34,719 nt of DNA from Bacillota bacterium (GCA_009711765.1 VEND01000156.1:1-34719); one strand, 5' to 3'; numbered from the stretch's first letter, positions 1-7,411 are shown. Translations and numbers: made by a program. Notes: a model not told the origin generated them from the sequence alone.

Positions 1-584
1 TGGAAGCATGGATTGATGGGGCTAAATCCCTTGTAATAGCTATAATGGTTTTAGTTATGGCTTGGAGTATAGGAAGTATTTGTAAAGATTTAGGAACAGC
101 AAAGTATTTAGTAGGAATATTAGGAGGTAAAGTTCCAGCTACTATAATTCCTATGGCTGTATTCTTATTAGGTTGTATAATTGCTTTTTCAACAGGAACA
201 TCTTGGGGTACTACAGCAATATTAATGCCTATTGCAGTACCTTTAGTATATCAATTAAGTGGAGGAGATACAGGGGTTTTATTATACGCTACTATAGGTT
301 CAGTATTTACAGGGGCGGTATTTGGTGATCATTGTTCTCCTATATCAGATACTACTATTATGAGTTCTATGGCATCAGCATCTGATCATATAGATCATGT
401 AAAAACTCAAATACCATATTCACTAACAGTGGCCATAATAGCCTTAGCAGTTGGATATTTACCTGCGGCTATATTTAAAATTCCACCTGTTGTATCTATT
501 ATACTTGGCTTAGCCATATCCTTTGTAATAATAAAAGTTTATGGTAAAAAAGTAGAGGATTTAGATAAAGTAACTAATGCATAA
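1..584 (+). CDS. Na+/H+ antiporter, NhaC family (5' truncated)
   Basis: This is the C-terminal part of an integral membrane antiporter that exchanges Na+ for H+ across the cytoplasmic membrane. The reading frame is already open at base 3 and gives 193 residues before the stop, so an ATG at 45 is internal rather than the start. Family members are usually about 450 residues, so more than half the gene lies outside the window. Visible signatures are a WIDGAKSLV segment at the left edge, STGTSWGTTAILMPIAVPL, and GDHCSPISDTTIMSS followed by a His/Asp-rich stretch (SDHIDHVKTQ). These are typical of the conserved NhaC core. Several hydrophobic membrane segments follow one another to the C-terminus. 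The family is clear; the true substrate (Na+, or an exchange such as malate/lactate) cannot be told from this part. Confidence 0.88.
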   Translation, partial: EAWIDGAKSLVIAIMVLVMAWSIGSICKDLGTAKYLVGILGGKVPATIIPMAVFLLGCIIAFSTGTSWGTTAILMPIAVPLVYQLSGGDTGVLLYATIGSVFTGAVFGDHCSPISDTTIMSSMASASDHIDHVKTQIPYSLTVAIIALAVGYLPAAIFKIPPVVSIILGLAISFVIIKVYGKKVEDLDKVTNA

Positions 585-590
585 AAAAAG

Positions 591-625
591 CCTAGGAATT
601 ATTTTTATAATTCCTAGGTTTCTTT
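591..625. terminator. Bidirectional Rho-independent terminator
   Basis: A perfect 12-bp stem (591-602 with 607-618, core CCTAGGAATTAT) with a TTTT loop lies between the convergent antiporter and methyltransferase genes. It has a T-rich tail on the plus strand and an A7 tract on its left, which becomes a U-tract for minus-strand transcripts. It can therefore end both genes. Confidence 0.85.
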
Positions 626-1982
626 ATTTCATTCTCCAGTTTTTATTATAATAGTTTTTTAAAAAAGATTTAGTTTGTTTTCCCCAACCTACAGGGTAAC
701 CATCAATCGAGATAAGTTTCCAAGACTTTTCATCCTTTATCATAAGGGTTTCACCCTTAAGGTATTTTAAAGCCTCTAAATCATTACTAGAGAGATCTAG
801 ATTATATTTTGCATCTTTACTATCTAAAGCCATGGCTAATGATTGACTTGGAATAAATCTATTTCTTTTTAATTCACCTAAAAAAAGTCCTGAATTAACA
901 ATTCTTATACCTTTCATGTTAGGGAAATTATTAGGTATTAAATATAATCTATTATTTATTAGATTATATTTTCCTTTTAGTTTTTTGTTTAAGTACTTAT
1001 CTTGAAATTCAATAAAGGGTTTAATATTAATATTTTTATTAATTTCAAACTTTTTTAAGGGTTTAGTTTTTTTAGAATCTTTTTTCATAAGTTTTGCTAC
1101 AAAGTGTCCATCACCATTGATTTTATGGGGCCATAATCTTTTAGTTTTTTCTAAATCTTTAGAAGCATTAATAGCTTCTGATAACCCATTTTCTAAATTA
1201 TCTATATGAATATCAATTAATTCAAACTCATTAAAGTTTTCTAAAAGCCATTTTATTGTACCTTCATTTTCTTTAGGAGAAAAGGTACAGGTTGAAAAAA
1301 CTAATATTCCCTCTGGTTTTAACATTTTAGAAACATTTTTTAGAATATTTCTTTGGATATCAGCATATTTTTTTGAAGTGTTTTCATTCCACTCCTTAAT
1401 AGCTTTTTTATCCCTTTTAAACATTCCTTCTCCAGAGCATGGAGCATCAACTAATATTTTATCAAAATAATTTTTAAAATGATTTGAAAGATTTAAAGGA
1501 TTTTCATTCGTTATAATTGAGTTTTTCACTCCGAACATTTTCATGTTTTTTTCAAGTGCCTTTGTTCTTTTTGGGTTTATATCATTAGAGACTAAAAGGC
1601 CTTTATTATTTAATTTTGCTGCTATTTGTGTTGATTTACCTCCAGGAGCGGCGCATAAATCTAATACTTTATCTCCAGGTTTAGGATTAAGAGCTTCGAC
1701 TGCTATCATTGCACTAGGTTCTTGTATATAATATAATCCGCAGTGATAATAGGGATGTTTCCCAGGCCGCAAATTAGTATCTTTAATATAAAAACCCTTA
1801 TCACACCAAGGAACTTCTTCTAAATTAAATGGTGAAATATTTATAAAATTTTTCTTTGAAATTTTTAAAGGGTTAATTCTTAGACCCTTAAAAGTTTCAT
1901 TATTAAAACTTTCAGTAAAATCCTTTATTTCATCCTTTAATATATTTTCCATTCTATTAATAAAATCTATTGGTAAATTCAT
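624..1982 (-). CDS. rsmF: RsmF/NOP2/Sun-family 16S rRNA (cytosine-C5) methyltransferase
   Basis: This cytoplasmic SAM-dependent enzyme places 5-methylcytosine on RNA, most likely 16S rRNA. The 452-residue length matches the RsmF branch, which carries an extra C-terminal RNA-binding (PUA-like) region. Motifs are in order: the SAM-binding loop DLCAAPGGKST at 108-118, DAPCSGEGMF at 179-188 with the release cysteine C182, and STCTFSPKENE at 230-240 with the nucleophilic cysteine C232. Both catalytic cysteines are intact. Roughly 300-452 forms the C-terminal domain. An AGGTGGT ribosome site precedes the ATG. The gene is transcribed alone and convergently with the antiporter, and divergently from the LysM gene. 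The family is certain; the exact target cytosine, and the choice of rsmF over other paralogues, is inferred. Confidence 0.88.
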   Translation of the reverse strand: MNLPIDFINRMENILKDEIKDFTESFNNETFKGLRINPLKISKKNFINISPFNLEEVPWCDKGFYIKDTNLRPGKHPYYHCGLYYIQEPSAMIAVEALNPKPGDKVLDLCAAPGGKSTQIAAKLNNKGLLVSNDINPKRTKALEKNMKMFGVKNSIITNENPLNLSNHFKNYFDKILVDAPCSGEGMFKRDKKAIKEWNENTSKKYADIQRNILKNVSKMLKPEGILVFSTCTFSPKENEGTIKWLLENFNEFELIDIHIDNLENGLSEAINASKDLEKTKRLWPHKINGDGHFVAKLMKKDSKKTKPLKKFEINKNINIKPFIEFQDKYLNKKLKGKYNLINNRLYLIPNNFPNMKGIRIVNSGLFLGELKRNRFIPSQSLAMALDSKDAKYNLDLSSNDLEALKYLKGETLMIKDEKSWKLISIDGYPVGWGKQTKSFLKNYYNKNWRMK

Positions 1983-2046
1983 TAAACCACCTACTTTTTT
2001 TATTCTATTTAATTTTATACTTAATGTTTTTCTTTTTCAAATCTTA

Positions 2047-2075
2047 TATATTAGTATATTTTAATAACTAATATA
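2047..2075. repeat. Inverted repeat in divergent intergenic region
   Basis: A perfect 9-bp inverted repeat (TATATTAGT at 2047-2055 and ACTAATATA at 2067-2075, 11-base spacer) lies between the divergent rsmF and LysM genes. The right arm overlaps a possible -10 (TATAAT, 2072-2077) for the LysM gene, so it could be an operator. AT-rich composition makes chance occurrence plausible. Confidence 0.35.
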
Positions 2076-2176
2076 ATATTTACTTCAAATGCCTATAATT
2101 ACATAAAGGATGTGAAAGGATAAAAAAGAACTTATAAATAGAGCGGAAAAATATATAAGGAGGAATGTTCATTCAA

Positions 2177-3244
2177 ATGAAAAAAATAACAAAAAAGATA
2201 ATAACAGGAGCTTTGGCAATATCTATTATAGGAACAGGAAGTTCAGTTTTAGCTTCAACTTATCAGGTTAAATCAGGTGATACCTTTTGGAAAATAGCAA
2301 GCAAATATGATTTATCAACAAGTGAACTTATGAAAGAAAATAATGCTACTAAAGATACAATACTTTATATTGGAGATAAATTAAATATCCCTGACAGTGA
2401 AGAAAATTTTTATACTGTACAAAAGGGGGATACTCCTTGGATAATTAGTAATAAATTTGATGTTTCTTTAACTGAGTTACTTAGTATTAATAATTTAGAT
2501 AGTAATTCATATATATATATTGGACAAAAGTTAAAAATTCCAAATAAAGAGACTATAGAAATACCCAAGCAGCCTGAAAGCTATGTAACATATGAAACTC
2601 ATATAGTGAAAAGAGGAGAAAGTTTTTGGTCATTAAGTAAAGAGTATGGTATTCAGTATTCAGAACTACTCAAAGCTAATAATGCCCCTGTAAATACTAT
2701 CCTTTATATTGGAGATGAAATAAAGATACCTATACATCATGTTCCAGTAACTGAAACGTTAGGAGAAAAATATGGAGAGTATTTAGATTGGTGGCAGGCA
2801 GCACAATATGTTATTCCTATAGGGGCTAAAATAAAGATAAAAGATTTGTATACAGGAAAATCTTTTATGGCTAAAAGAACATTAGGAGCAAACCATGCTG
2901 ATTGTGAAACTTTAACAAAAGAAGATACTAAAATTATGAAAGATATTTGGGGTGGAAGTTTTAATTGGGAAAAACGCCCTGTTGTAGTGGAGTATAATGG
3001 AAGAAAGATAGCAGCTAGTCAAGCAGGTATGCCCCATGCAGGAAATGAAAATGTTCCTGGTGGAGAATATACGTCCTGGAGAAATGGTGGATATGGTGCA
3101 GGTATGAATTTAGATTACATCAAAGGAAATGCTATGGAAGGACACTTTGATTTACACTTTCTAAATAGTACTAGACATAAAGATGGTAATAAGGATGAAA
3201 CGCATCAGAAAAATGTTAAAATTTCAGCAGGGATTATAAAGTAA
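2177..3244 (+). CDS. Secreted triple-LysM protein with conserved His-rich C-terminal domain
   Basis: This is an exported peptidoglycan-binding protein of 355 residues. An N-terminal signal peptide (MKKITKKIITGALAISI..., likely cut near VLA-ST) is followed by three LysM repeats at about 28-71, 78-121 and 141-185, each starting YxVKxGD-like and ending with an IGxxLxIP-like strand. The C-terminal domain (about 196-355) has conserved-looking clusters HADCE (240-244), GMPHAG (around H287) and GHFDLHFLNSTRH (H323, D325, H327, H334). These suggest a metal site or an acid-base enzyme, but I cannot assign a reaction. An ATG at 2165 lies one base after the AAGGAGG box and is too close; the ATG at 2177 (12 bases away) gives the better signal peptide and is preferred, though that spacing is long. 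Its terminator is shared with the convergent gene downstream. Confidence 0.8.
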   Translation: MKKITKKIITGALAISIIGTGSSVLASTYQVKSGDTFWKIASKYDLSTSELMKENNATKDTILYIGDKLNIPDSEENFYTVQKGDTPWIISNKFDVSLTELLSINNLDSNSYIYIGQKLKIPNKETIEIPKQPESYVTYETHIVKRGESFWSLSKEYGIQYSELLKANNAPVNTILYIGDEIKIPIHHVPVTETLGEKYGEYLDWWQAAQYVIPIGAKIKIKDLYTGKSFMAKRTLGANHADCETLTKEDTKIMKDIWGGSFNWEKRPVVVEYNGRKIAASQAGMPHAGNENVPGGEYTSWRNGGYGAGMNLDYIKGNAMEGHFDLHFLNSTRHKDGNKDETHQKNVKISAGIIK

Positions 3245-3246
3245 AT

Positions 3247-3278
3247 AAAATCCAGCGGATTACCGCTGGATTTTAAAA
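3247..3278. terminator. Terminator between convergent genes
   Basis: A 12-bp perfect stem (AAAATCCAGCGG at 3247-3258 with 3263-3274, loop ATTA) is flanked by A/T runs on both sides. It overlaps the stop codon of the minus-strand gene and can serve both directions. Confidence 0.75.
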
Positions 3279-3530
3279 TTCCATTTTTCTTACTTTAACA
3301 TCTTCTATATTATTTAATCTTTCTTCAAGTTCTTTACCCTTATCACCACAGTTTTTAACTAATTCTAATATTAGTAGTCCCTTTTCTGTACATTCTTCAT
3401 TATATTCCTCTTGCTGATGTAAACCAATTCTTGTTTTAATAATACATCCAAAATCAGTAAGTGTCCTTTGTACTTCAACTGCTTCATCATAACGATCACC
3501 AATTTGTATTCCTAAAATAATTTTTTTCAA
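3273..3530 (-). CDS. Small ferredoxin-fold/ACT-like protein (iron-hydrogenase regulator-like)
   Basis: This 85-residue cytoplasmic protein has an alternating beta-alpha-beta pattern: KKIILGIQIG, then a helix with EVQRTLTDFG, a strand CIIKTRIGLH, a strand LLILELV, a helix KGKELEERLNNI and a final strand VKVRKMEF. This resembles the small ACT/NikR-C-like family whose best known member is the Thermotoga TM1266 'iron-only hydrogenase system regulator'. That similarity is judged from pattern, not from a search. A strong GGAGGGG box precedes the ATG. It stands alone, with no hydrogenase genes in the window, so a regulatory or ligand-sensing role is only a family-level guess. Confidence 0.6.
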   Translation of the reverse strand: MKKIILGIQIGDRYDEAVEVQRTLTDFGCIIKTRIGLHQQEEYNEECTEKGLLILELVKNCGDKGKELEERLNNIEDVKVRKMEF

Positions 3531-3596
3531 ATAATCCCCTCCTAATAGTTTATTATTAATTATACCATTATTTAGAAGATTTATTCATTCAAGTTA

Positions 3597-3857
3597 TTAA
3601 TTACTAAATATTGATCCTCCAGGATCAAAACTTATAGTGAAACTTACTGTTGTAGTAGGATTTATATATATTAACAAATCAGCTGCAGTAGCGTCCCTTC
3701 TAGTACCAGGAGAGAACTGTAAGTCAAAGGGAATTCTAGATTCAATAAGCAAAGTTATAGCAGCATTTAATTGGGCTATTTGTACAGTATCAGAGTTTAT
3801 TAATTTTTTAAAAATATCTGTTGAAAGTATAGTTAAAATTCTTTTATTAATTGACAT
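3597..3857 (-). CDS. Conserved-looking 86-residue protein of unknown function
   Basis: I do not recognise this protein. It has no signal peptide or membrane segment. The N-terminal half is helical (KRILTILSTDIFKKLINS, QLNAAITLLIES). The C-terminal half is probably beta-rich and polar (IPFDLQFSPGTRR, LLIYINPTTTVSFTISFDP) and ends GGSIFSN. The minus strand is preferred over an overlapping 95-codon plus-strand frame because a GGGAGAG box sits at the right distance from the minus-strand ATG, with a promoter-like element further upstream, whereas the plus frame has no ribosome site. Neighbours on the same strand are the ACT-like protein and the NlpC/P60 hydrolase, with no obvious functional link. 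Confidence 0.6.
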   Translation of the reverse strand: MSINKRILTILSTDIFKKLINSDTVQIAQLNAAITLLIESRIPFDLQFSPGTRRDATAADLLIYINPTTTVSFTISFDPGGSIFSN

Positions 3858-3875
3858 AAAATCTCTCCCATTTAG

Positions 3876-3914
3876 TTCTCATAATATTATATGTATTACT
3901 AATGATTATGAGAA
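3876..3914 (-). promoter_or_regulatory. Promoter for the 86-residue gene bracketed by an inverted repeat
   Basis: Reading the minus strand, TTCTCA (3914-3909) and TATAAT (3891-3886) are 17 bases apart, a sigma-A-like spacing. A perfect 10-bp inverted repeat (TTCTCATAAT at 3876-3885, ATTATGAGAA at 3905-3914) places one arm over the -35 and the other immediately downstream of the -10. That is where a dimeric repressor would bind. Confidence 0.45.
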
Positions 3915-3926
3915 TATAACTTAATA

Positions 3927-3954
3927 AAATAGGATAAGATATCTTATCCTATTT
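3927..3954 (-). terminator. 28-base perfect palindrome, likely terminator of the NlpC/P60 gene
   Basis: A spacer-free palindrome (two 14-base arms, left arm AAATAGGATAAGAT) overlaps the TAG stop of the minus-strand NlpC/P60 gene. In RNA its central four bases would form the loop. The trailing sequence on the minus strand starts TTTTATT, a weak U-tract. Confidence 0.6.
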
Positions 3955-4392
3955 ATCAAGTTCTACAAATCTTATAGCACCTCTAAATCTTCTTTTCCAG
4001 TGACGTTTTAATTTACTTATCAAAAGACCACGTTTAGGTGACATGTGTACAAATCTTTTGTTATCAATCATAATACCTGTATGGGTTATTATATTTTTAG
4101 TTACTACAAAATAAGCCATATCAAGAGGTTGTAATTCATCAAAAGAAACTTCTTTTTTACCTAAACTTTTAATAGCTCTTATATATCTTTCTGGGTCTTC
4201 TTTAAACCAGTATTTATCTATAGGCTTACCATCATCACTTGGAATGTTAATACCAAATTCTTTATAAAAAAGAATTAAAAATCCAAGACAATCAATACCT
4301 TCTTCTAAAGAACGTCCGTTGTGAACAAATTTTGCGTTTTCAAATTTTTTAATTAGCTTGTTAATTTTTTCTTGATAATCCTTAACAACCAT
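3949..4392 (-). CDS. NlpC/P60-family cysteine peptidase-like protein
   Basis: This 147-residue protein matches the NlpC/P60 fold, whose members cut peptide bonds in peptidoglycan stems. The candidate nucleophile is C35 in GIDCLGFLILFYKEFGI, and the candidate histidine is H104 in ITHTGIMIDNKRFVHMSP. The family's 'polar-D-C-x-G/S' and 'H-x-G' pattern is therefore present. No signal peptide or cell-wall-binding domain is visible, so it may act inside the cell, on spore cortex or coat, or be exported by another route. A longer frame starts at 4434, but the ATG at 4392 has a GGAGGGG box four bases upstream and is chosen. It is divergent from the 28-residue YjcZ-like gene across a palindromic intergenic region. 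Confidence 0.72.
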   Translation of the reverse strand: MVVKDYQEKINKLIKKFENAKFVHNGRSLEEGIDCLGFLILFYKEFGINIPSDDGKPIDKYWFKEDPERYIRAIKSLGKKEVSFDELQPLDMAYFVVTKNIITHTGIMIDNKRFVHMSPKRGLLISKLKRHWKRRFRGAIRFVELDK

Positions 4393-4430
4393 AATACCCC
4401 TCCTTAGAGTTAACAATTCAATTGATATTT

Positions 4431-4475
4431 TCATATATTGTATTAGGATGAAACATTTCCTAATATAGTATATGA
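4431..4475. promoter_or_regulatory. Near-palindromic divergent control region
   Basis: Two 18-base arms (4431-4448 and 4458-4475) pair at 16 of 18 positions, the two exceptions being G-U-type, around a 9-base centre. The core arms TATTAGGA/TCCTAATA are perfect. On the minus strand CATATACT (4474-4467) fits the sigma-E-type -10 consensus CATAYAMT, but I find no convincing -35. Confidence 0.4.
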
Positions 4476-4489
4476 AATGAGGTGACTTT

Positions 4490-4576
4490 ATGGGTTACGG
4501 ACGTGGCGATAGTGGTAGTGAATTATTGTTTTTCTTTTTACTATTAGTTGTTTTATTCTGTAGTTGTGGATATTAA
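4490..4576 (+). CDS. YjcZ-like sporulation micropeptide (28 residues)
   Basis: A short gene encodes MGYGRGDSGSELL followed by a strongly hydrophobic segment (FFFLLLVVLF) and ends CSCGY. The layout is a Gly/Tyr-rich N-terminus plus a single membrane helix, matching the YjcZ-type small sporulation proteins of Bacillus and relatives. GAGGTGA precedes the ATG by four bases, and a clear Rho-independent terminator follows 30 bases after the stop, so it is a self-contained unit. Its membrane location is predicted from the hydrophobic run. The role within the spore or mother cell is not known for most of this family. Confidence 0.72.
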   Translation: MGYGRGDSGSELLFFFLLLVVLFCSCGY

Positions 4577-4606
4577 GCAAAATAATAAAACCTATAGTTT
4601 CACTTT

Positions 4607-4632
4607 AGGAGCCTAGTTGGCTCCTTTTTGTT
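4607..4632 (+). terminator. Rho-independent terminator of the micropeptide gene
   Basis: The 7-bp stem AGGAGCC (4607-4613) pairs with GGCTCCT (4619-4625) around TAGTT and is followed by a T-rich run. Confidence 0.85.
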
Positions 4633-4725
4633 TTATTATTTATTTATGATAAAATATGGATTATTATTCTATTAGTTAAAGGATTTTATGTTACAATAAA
4701 AATAAGTAAAGAAAGGATTGATAGT

Positions 4726-4992
4726 ATGAATATAAAAACAATTGCTTTAATAGTGTTAGTATTAAGTGCTTCAGAAATATTTTTTAATATATTTACTAAT
4801 CTTTTTTTAAAAATAGTATCTTCCTTTAAAAAAGATTATTCATTTAGTGAAAAATTTGAAACAGGATTTAAATTATTTTGGATAGCAATTTTTCTAGCTT
4901 CGACTATATATTTTTTAGATTTAGGGGTAAGAATATTAGCAAGATGGTTTAATATACCCTTAGATAAAAGTTTTTTAGATTTATTTAGATAA
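4726..4992 (+). CDS. Small two-helix membrane protein, unknown
   Basis: I do not recognise this 88-residue protein. Two hydrophobic segments, about 5-30 (IALIVLVLSASEIFFNIFTNLFL) and 49-72 (LFWIAIFLASTIYFLDLGVRIL), flank a polar loop with SFKKDYSFSEKFE. That predicts a hairpin membrane protein. AAAGGA lies ten bases upstream of the ATG. It ends 22 bases before the AcpS-NnrD gene and is probably co-transcribed with it. Confidence 0.55.
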   Translation: MNIKTIALIVLVLSASEIFFNIFTNLFLKIVSSFKKDYSFSEKFETGFKLFWIAIFLASTIYFLDLGVRILARWFNIPLDKSFLDLFR

Positions 4993-5014
4993 CTTTCCAG
5001 AAAGGAAGGTAATA

Positions 5015-6265
5015 ATGCTTATAAGTAATGGAATAGATATAATAGAGACAGAAAGAATTAAAAAGGCAATAAAAAATAAGAAATTTTTAAAACGAATATT
5101 TACAGCTAAAGAACTTGAATACATAAAAAAAAGAAAAGAAAATGTAAATACTATATCAGGTATGTTTGCAGCAAAGGAAGCGGTAAGTAAAGCACTAGGA
5201 CGTGGTATAAGGGATTTTAGTTTCAAAAATATCATTATTTGTCATGATAAATATGGAAAGCCCATAGTAAAATTAACAGATAATGCTGAAAGTGTAGCTA
5301 ATGAAGAGAATATTAACTCAATTAAATTATCCATAACCCATATAAATGAGTATGCTTTAGCATCTGTAATAGCAACTAAGGAAAAAAATATTGTAAATGA
5401 AGATAAAAATTTTTATTATTTAAAAGATATCTTACCAAAAAGAAATAAAAGAAGTCATAAAGGTAATTACGGAAGAATAGGTATTATTGCAGGTAGTAAA
5501 GGTATGACAGGTGCTTCATATTTAACTTCCACATCTTCATTAAAAAGCGGTGGAGGAATTGTATATGCCTTAATACCAGAAAGTTTAAATAATATATTAG
5601 AATCTAAAACTGTAGAAATCATTACTAAACCTATAACAGATAATAATAAAGGACATTTTATTTTATCATCGATAAAAGAGGTTAAGAAATTGATTGAAAA
5701 TTACGATGCTTTAGCTATAGGGCCAGGGATAGGAGTAGATATAGAAAGAACAAAGTTTATAAAAAAAATATTAAAAGATACTAAAAAAACTATAGTATTA
5801 GATGCTGATGGTTTAAATTGTATCTCAAAAGAAGCAGATATTTTACTTAAAAGAAAAGATGAAACTGTAATTACACCACATCCTGGAGAGCTTTCTAGAT
5901 TATTAGATAAATCTATTAGTGAGATCCAAAATAACAGGGAAAAGTATGCAAAGGAAACTTCTAAAAAATTCAATGTCATAACAGTTTTAAAGGGATCAGA
6001 AACTATTATTACTAATAAAAAAGGTGAAACTTTTATAAACAATACTGGAAATCCAGGTATGGCAACAGCAGGTAGTGGTGATGTTTTAACAGGTCTAATA
6101 ACTAGCTTTATAGCACAAGGGATAAGCCCTTATAATGCGGCTATATTAGGGGTATATTTACATGGCCTTGCAGGAGATATAGCAGCTTTAGATAAAGGAG
6201 AATATGGTTTAACTGCTATGGATATAATCGATAATATACCATATGCGATAAAGTTAATGGAGTAA
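5015..6265 (+). CDS. Fusion: holo-ACP synthase (AcpS) + ADP-dependent NAD(P)H-hydrate dehydratase (NnrD)
   Basis: One continuous 416-residue frame carries two enzymes. Residues 1-122 are AcpS, which moves 4'-phosphopantetheine from CoA to acyl carrier protein; GIDIIETERI (D8) and FAAKEAVSKALG (E55) hold the Mg-binding acidic residues. Residues about 135-416 are the YjeF C-terminal/NnrD kinase-like domain, which repairs hydrated NAD(P)H. It has KGNYGRIGIIAGSKGMTGAS at 149-168, GPGIG at 236-240, VLDADGLN at 261-268, TPHPGELSRL at 287-296 and NPGMATAGSGDVLTG at 346-360. The epimerase domain (NnrE) that is usually joined to NnrD is absent. AAAGGAAGG precedes the ATG. It heads a run with the CBS protein, lipoprotein and alr, paralleling the Bacillus acpS-ydcC-alr order. 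Both active sites look intact. Confidence 0.9.
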   Translation: MLISNGIDIIETERIKKAIKNKKFLKRIFTAKELEYIKKRKENVNTISGMFAAKEAVSKALGRGIRDFSFKNIIICHDKYGKPIVKLTDNAESVANEENINSIKLSITHINEYALASVIATKEKNIVNEDKNFYYLKDILPKRNKRSHKGNYGRIGIIAGSKGMTGASYLTSTSSLKSGGGIVYALIPESLNNILESKTVEIITKPITDNNKGHFILSSIKEVKKLIENYDALAIGPGIGVDIERTKFIKKILKDTKKTIVLDADGLNCISKEADILLKRKDETVITPHPGELSRLLDKSISEIQNNREKYAKETSKKFNVITVLKGSETIITNKKGETFINNTGNPGMATAGSGDVLTGLITSFIAQGISPYNAAILGVYLHGLAGDIAALDKGEYGLTAMDIIDNIPYAIKLME

Positions 6266-6286
6266 TATACTAAAGGAGGTAATAAT

Positions 6287-6730
6287 ATGAAAGCTAAAGA
6301 TATTATGACTAGCAACGTGATAACAGTAAAGGCTGATGATACAATAGAAAACGTTACTAACTTACTTTTAGAACATAATATTAGTGGAGTACCAGTTGTA
6401 GATGACGAAAAGAAGGTAATAGGCATAGTGTCAGAAACTGATTTAATATATAAAGATAAAAATATAAACATACCTGCTTATTTTCCTTTTTTAGGAGGAT
6501 ATATACTATTAGAAAGTATGAAAAAATTTGAAAAACAACTAAAGAAAATGGCAGGATATAAAGTTGAAGATATAATGAGTGAAAAAGTTATAACAATTAA
6601 TGAAAATAAAGAAATAAGAGAAGTCGTTAATACTATGTTAAATAATAATATTAATAGAATACCTGTAGTAAATGATGATGAAAAAGTAGTAGGAATAATT
6701 GCAAGATCTGATGTATTAAGAAACATTTAA
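6287..6730 (+). CDS. Two-CBS-domain protein
   Basis: This 147-residue cytoplasmic protein consists of a CBS pair. CBS1 begins MKAKDIMTSNVITVKADDTI with ISGVPVVDDEKKVIGIVSETDL. CBS2 begins VEDIMSEKVITINENKEI with NRIPVVNDDEKVVGIIARSDVL. About 30 residues join them (62-90). Such pairs bind adenine nucleotides (AMP, ATP, SAM or c-di-AMP) and act as energy or ligand sensors, but no effector domain is attached. AAAGGAGG precedes the ATG and the gene lies 21 bases after the fusion enzyme, so it is in the same operon. The adjacent ADP-using NnrD domain suggests, only by location, a nucleotide-linked role. Confidence 0.85.
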   Translation: MKAKDIMTSNVITVKADDTIENVTNLLLEHNISGVPVVDDEKKVIGIVSETDLIYKDKNINIPAYFPFLGGYILLESMKKFEKQLKKMAGYKVEDIMSEKVITINENKEIREVVNTMLNNNINRIPVVNDDEKVVGIIARSDVLRNI

Positions 6731-6743
6731 AGGGGAGAATTTA

Positions 6744-7373
6744 ATGAAATATTTAGTTGGTTTAATGATATTAATTGTACTTATTACTTGTGCATGTGAA
6801 AAGCCAACTAATGAGGAAGTTTTTTATGAGATGCAAAAGAGTTTTAATAATTTAGAAAATTATAGCTGTATTGCAGATATAATGATAAAGGGAAATAAAA
6901 GTTCTAAATACTATAAAGCTATACATAAATTTAAAGCTCCTAATAAATATAGTATAAAATATATAAGTGCTGGTGAAAGTGAAGGAAATATGATAATCTA
7001 TAATGGTGAAGTTGCCCTGTTAAAACATCCATTAATAGGTAAGGAAAGTATTATTAAGGATTATGATGTAAAGAAAAATGAAAATTTATTTGTAGGATAT
7101 TTTTTGAAAAATTTTATTACTACAGAGGATAGCTCCTTTGAATCTGAGATTATAAAAGATAAAGAATATTTATTACTTACAACTAGTATACCAGGTAATA
7201 ATAAATATAGGGTTAAAGAAAAACTTTGGATTGATAAAGAAACTTTCAAACCATATAGGATGGTTATATTAGATAAAGATAATAATATAACAACTGAAAT
7301 ACTTTATACTAATTTTAATGATAGAGTTCATTTTAATGAAAATTATTTCAATATAAAAACTAATCTAAATTAA
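6744..7373 (+). CDS. Lipoprotein of the GerS/YdcC (LolA-like fold) group
   Basis: This 209-residue exported lipoprotein has a hydrophobic signal (KYLVGLMILIVLITCAC) with cysteines at 16 and 18; C18, preceded by Ala, is the more likely lipidation site. The rest is strand-rich with a pattern like outer-membrane lipoprotein carrier folds: repeated strands such as YSCIADIMIKG, HKFKAPNKYSIKYISAG, MIIYNGEVALL and KEKLWIDKETFKPYRMVILD. It is placed 38 bases before alr and after acpS, which is the position of ydcC in Bacillus and of the germination lipoprotein gerS beside alr2 in Clostridioides difficile. Assignment rests on fold pattern and gene order. A role in spore cortex or germination is inferred. 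AGGGGAG precedes the ATG. Confidence 0.72.
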   Translation: MKYLVGLMILIVLITCACEKPTNEEVFYEMQKSFNNLENYSCIADIMIKGNKSSKYYKAIHKFKAPNKYSIKYISAGESEGNMIIYNGEVALLKHPLIGKESIIKDYDVKKNENLFVGYFLKNFITTEDSSFESEIIKDKEYLLLTTSIPGNNKYRVKEKLWIDKETFKPYRMVILDKDNNITTEILYTNFNDRVHFNENYFNIKTNLN

Positions 7374-7411
7374 CCAAATATTTAGAAAACTAAAGATTAA
7401 GGAGGAGTTTT

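Noticed and set aside
1543..1731. Plus-strand open frame inside the rRNA methyltransferase
   Set aside because: It overlaps the conserved SAM-binding region on the other strand and has no ribosome site.
3637..3924. 95-codon plus-strand open frame
   Set aside because: It is antisense to the 86-residue minus-strand gene, which has a good ribosome site and promoter, and the plus frame has neither.
5701..6042. Minus-strand open frame inside the AcpS-NnrD gene
   Set aside because: It is a composition shadow of a strongly conserved enzyme domain.
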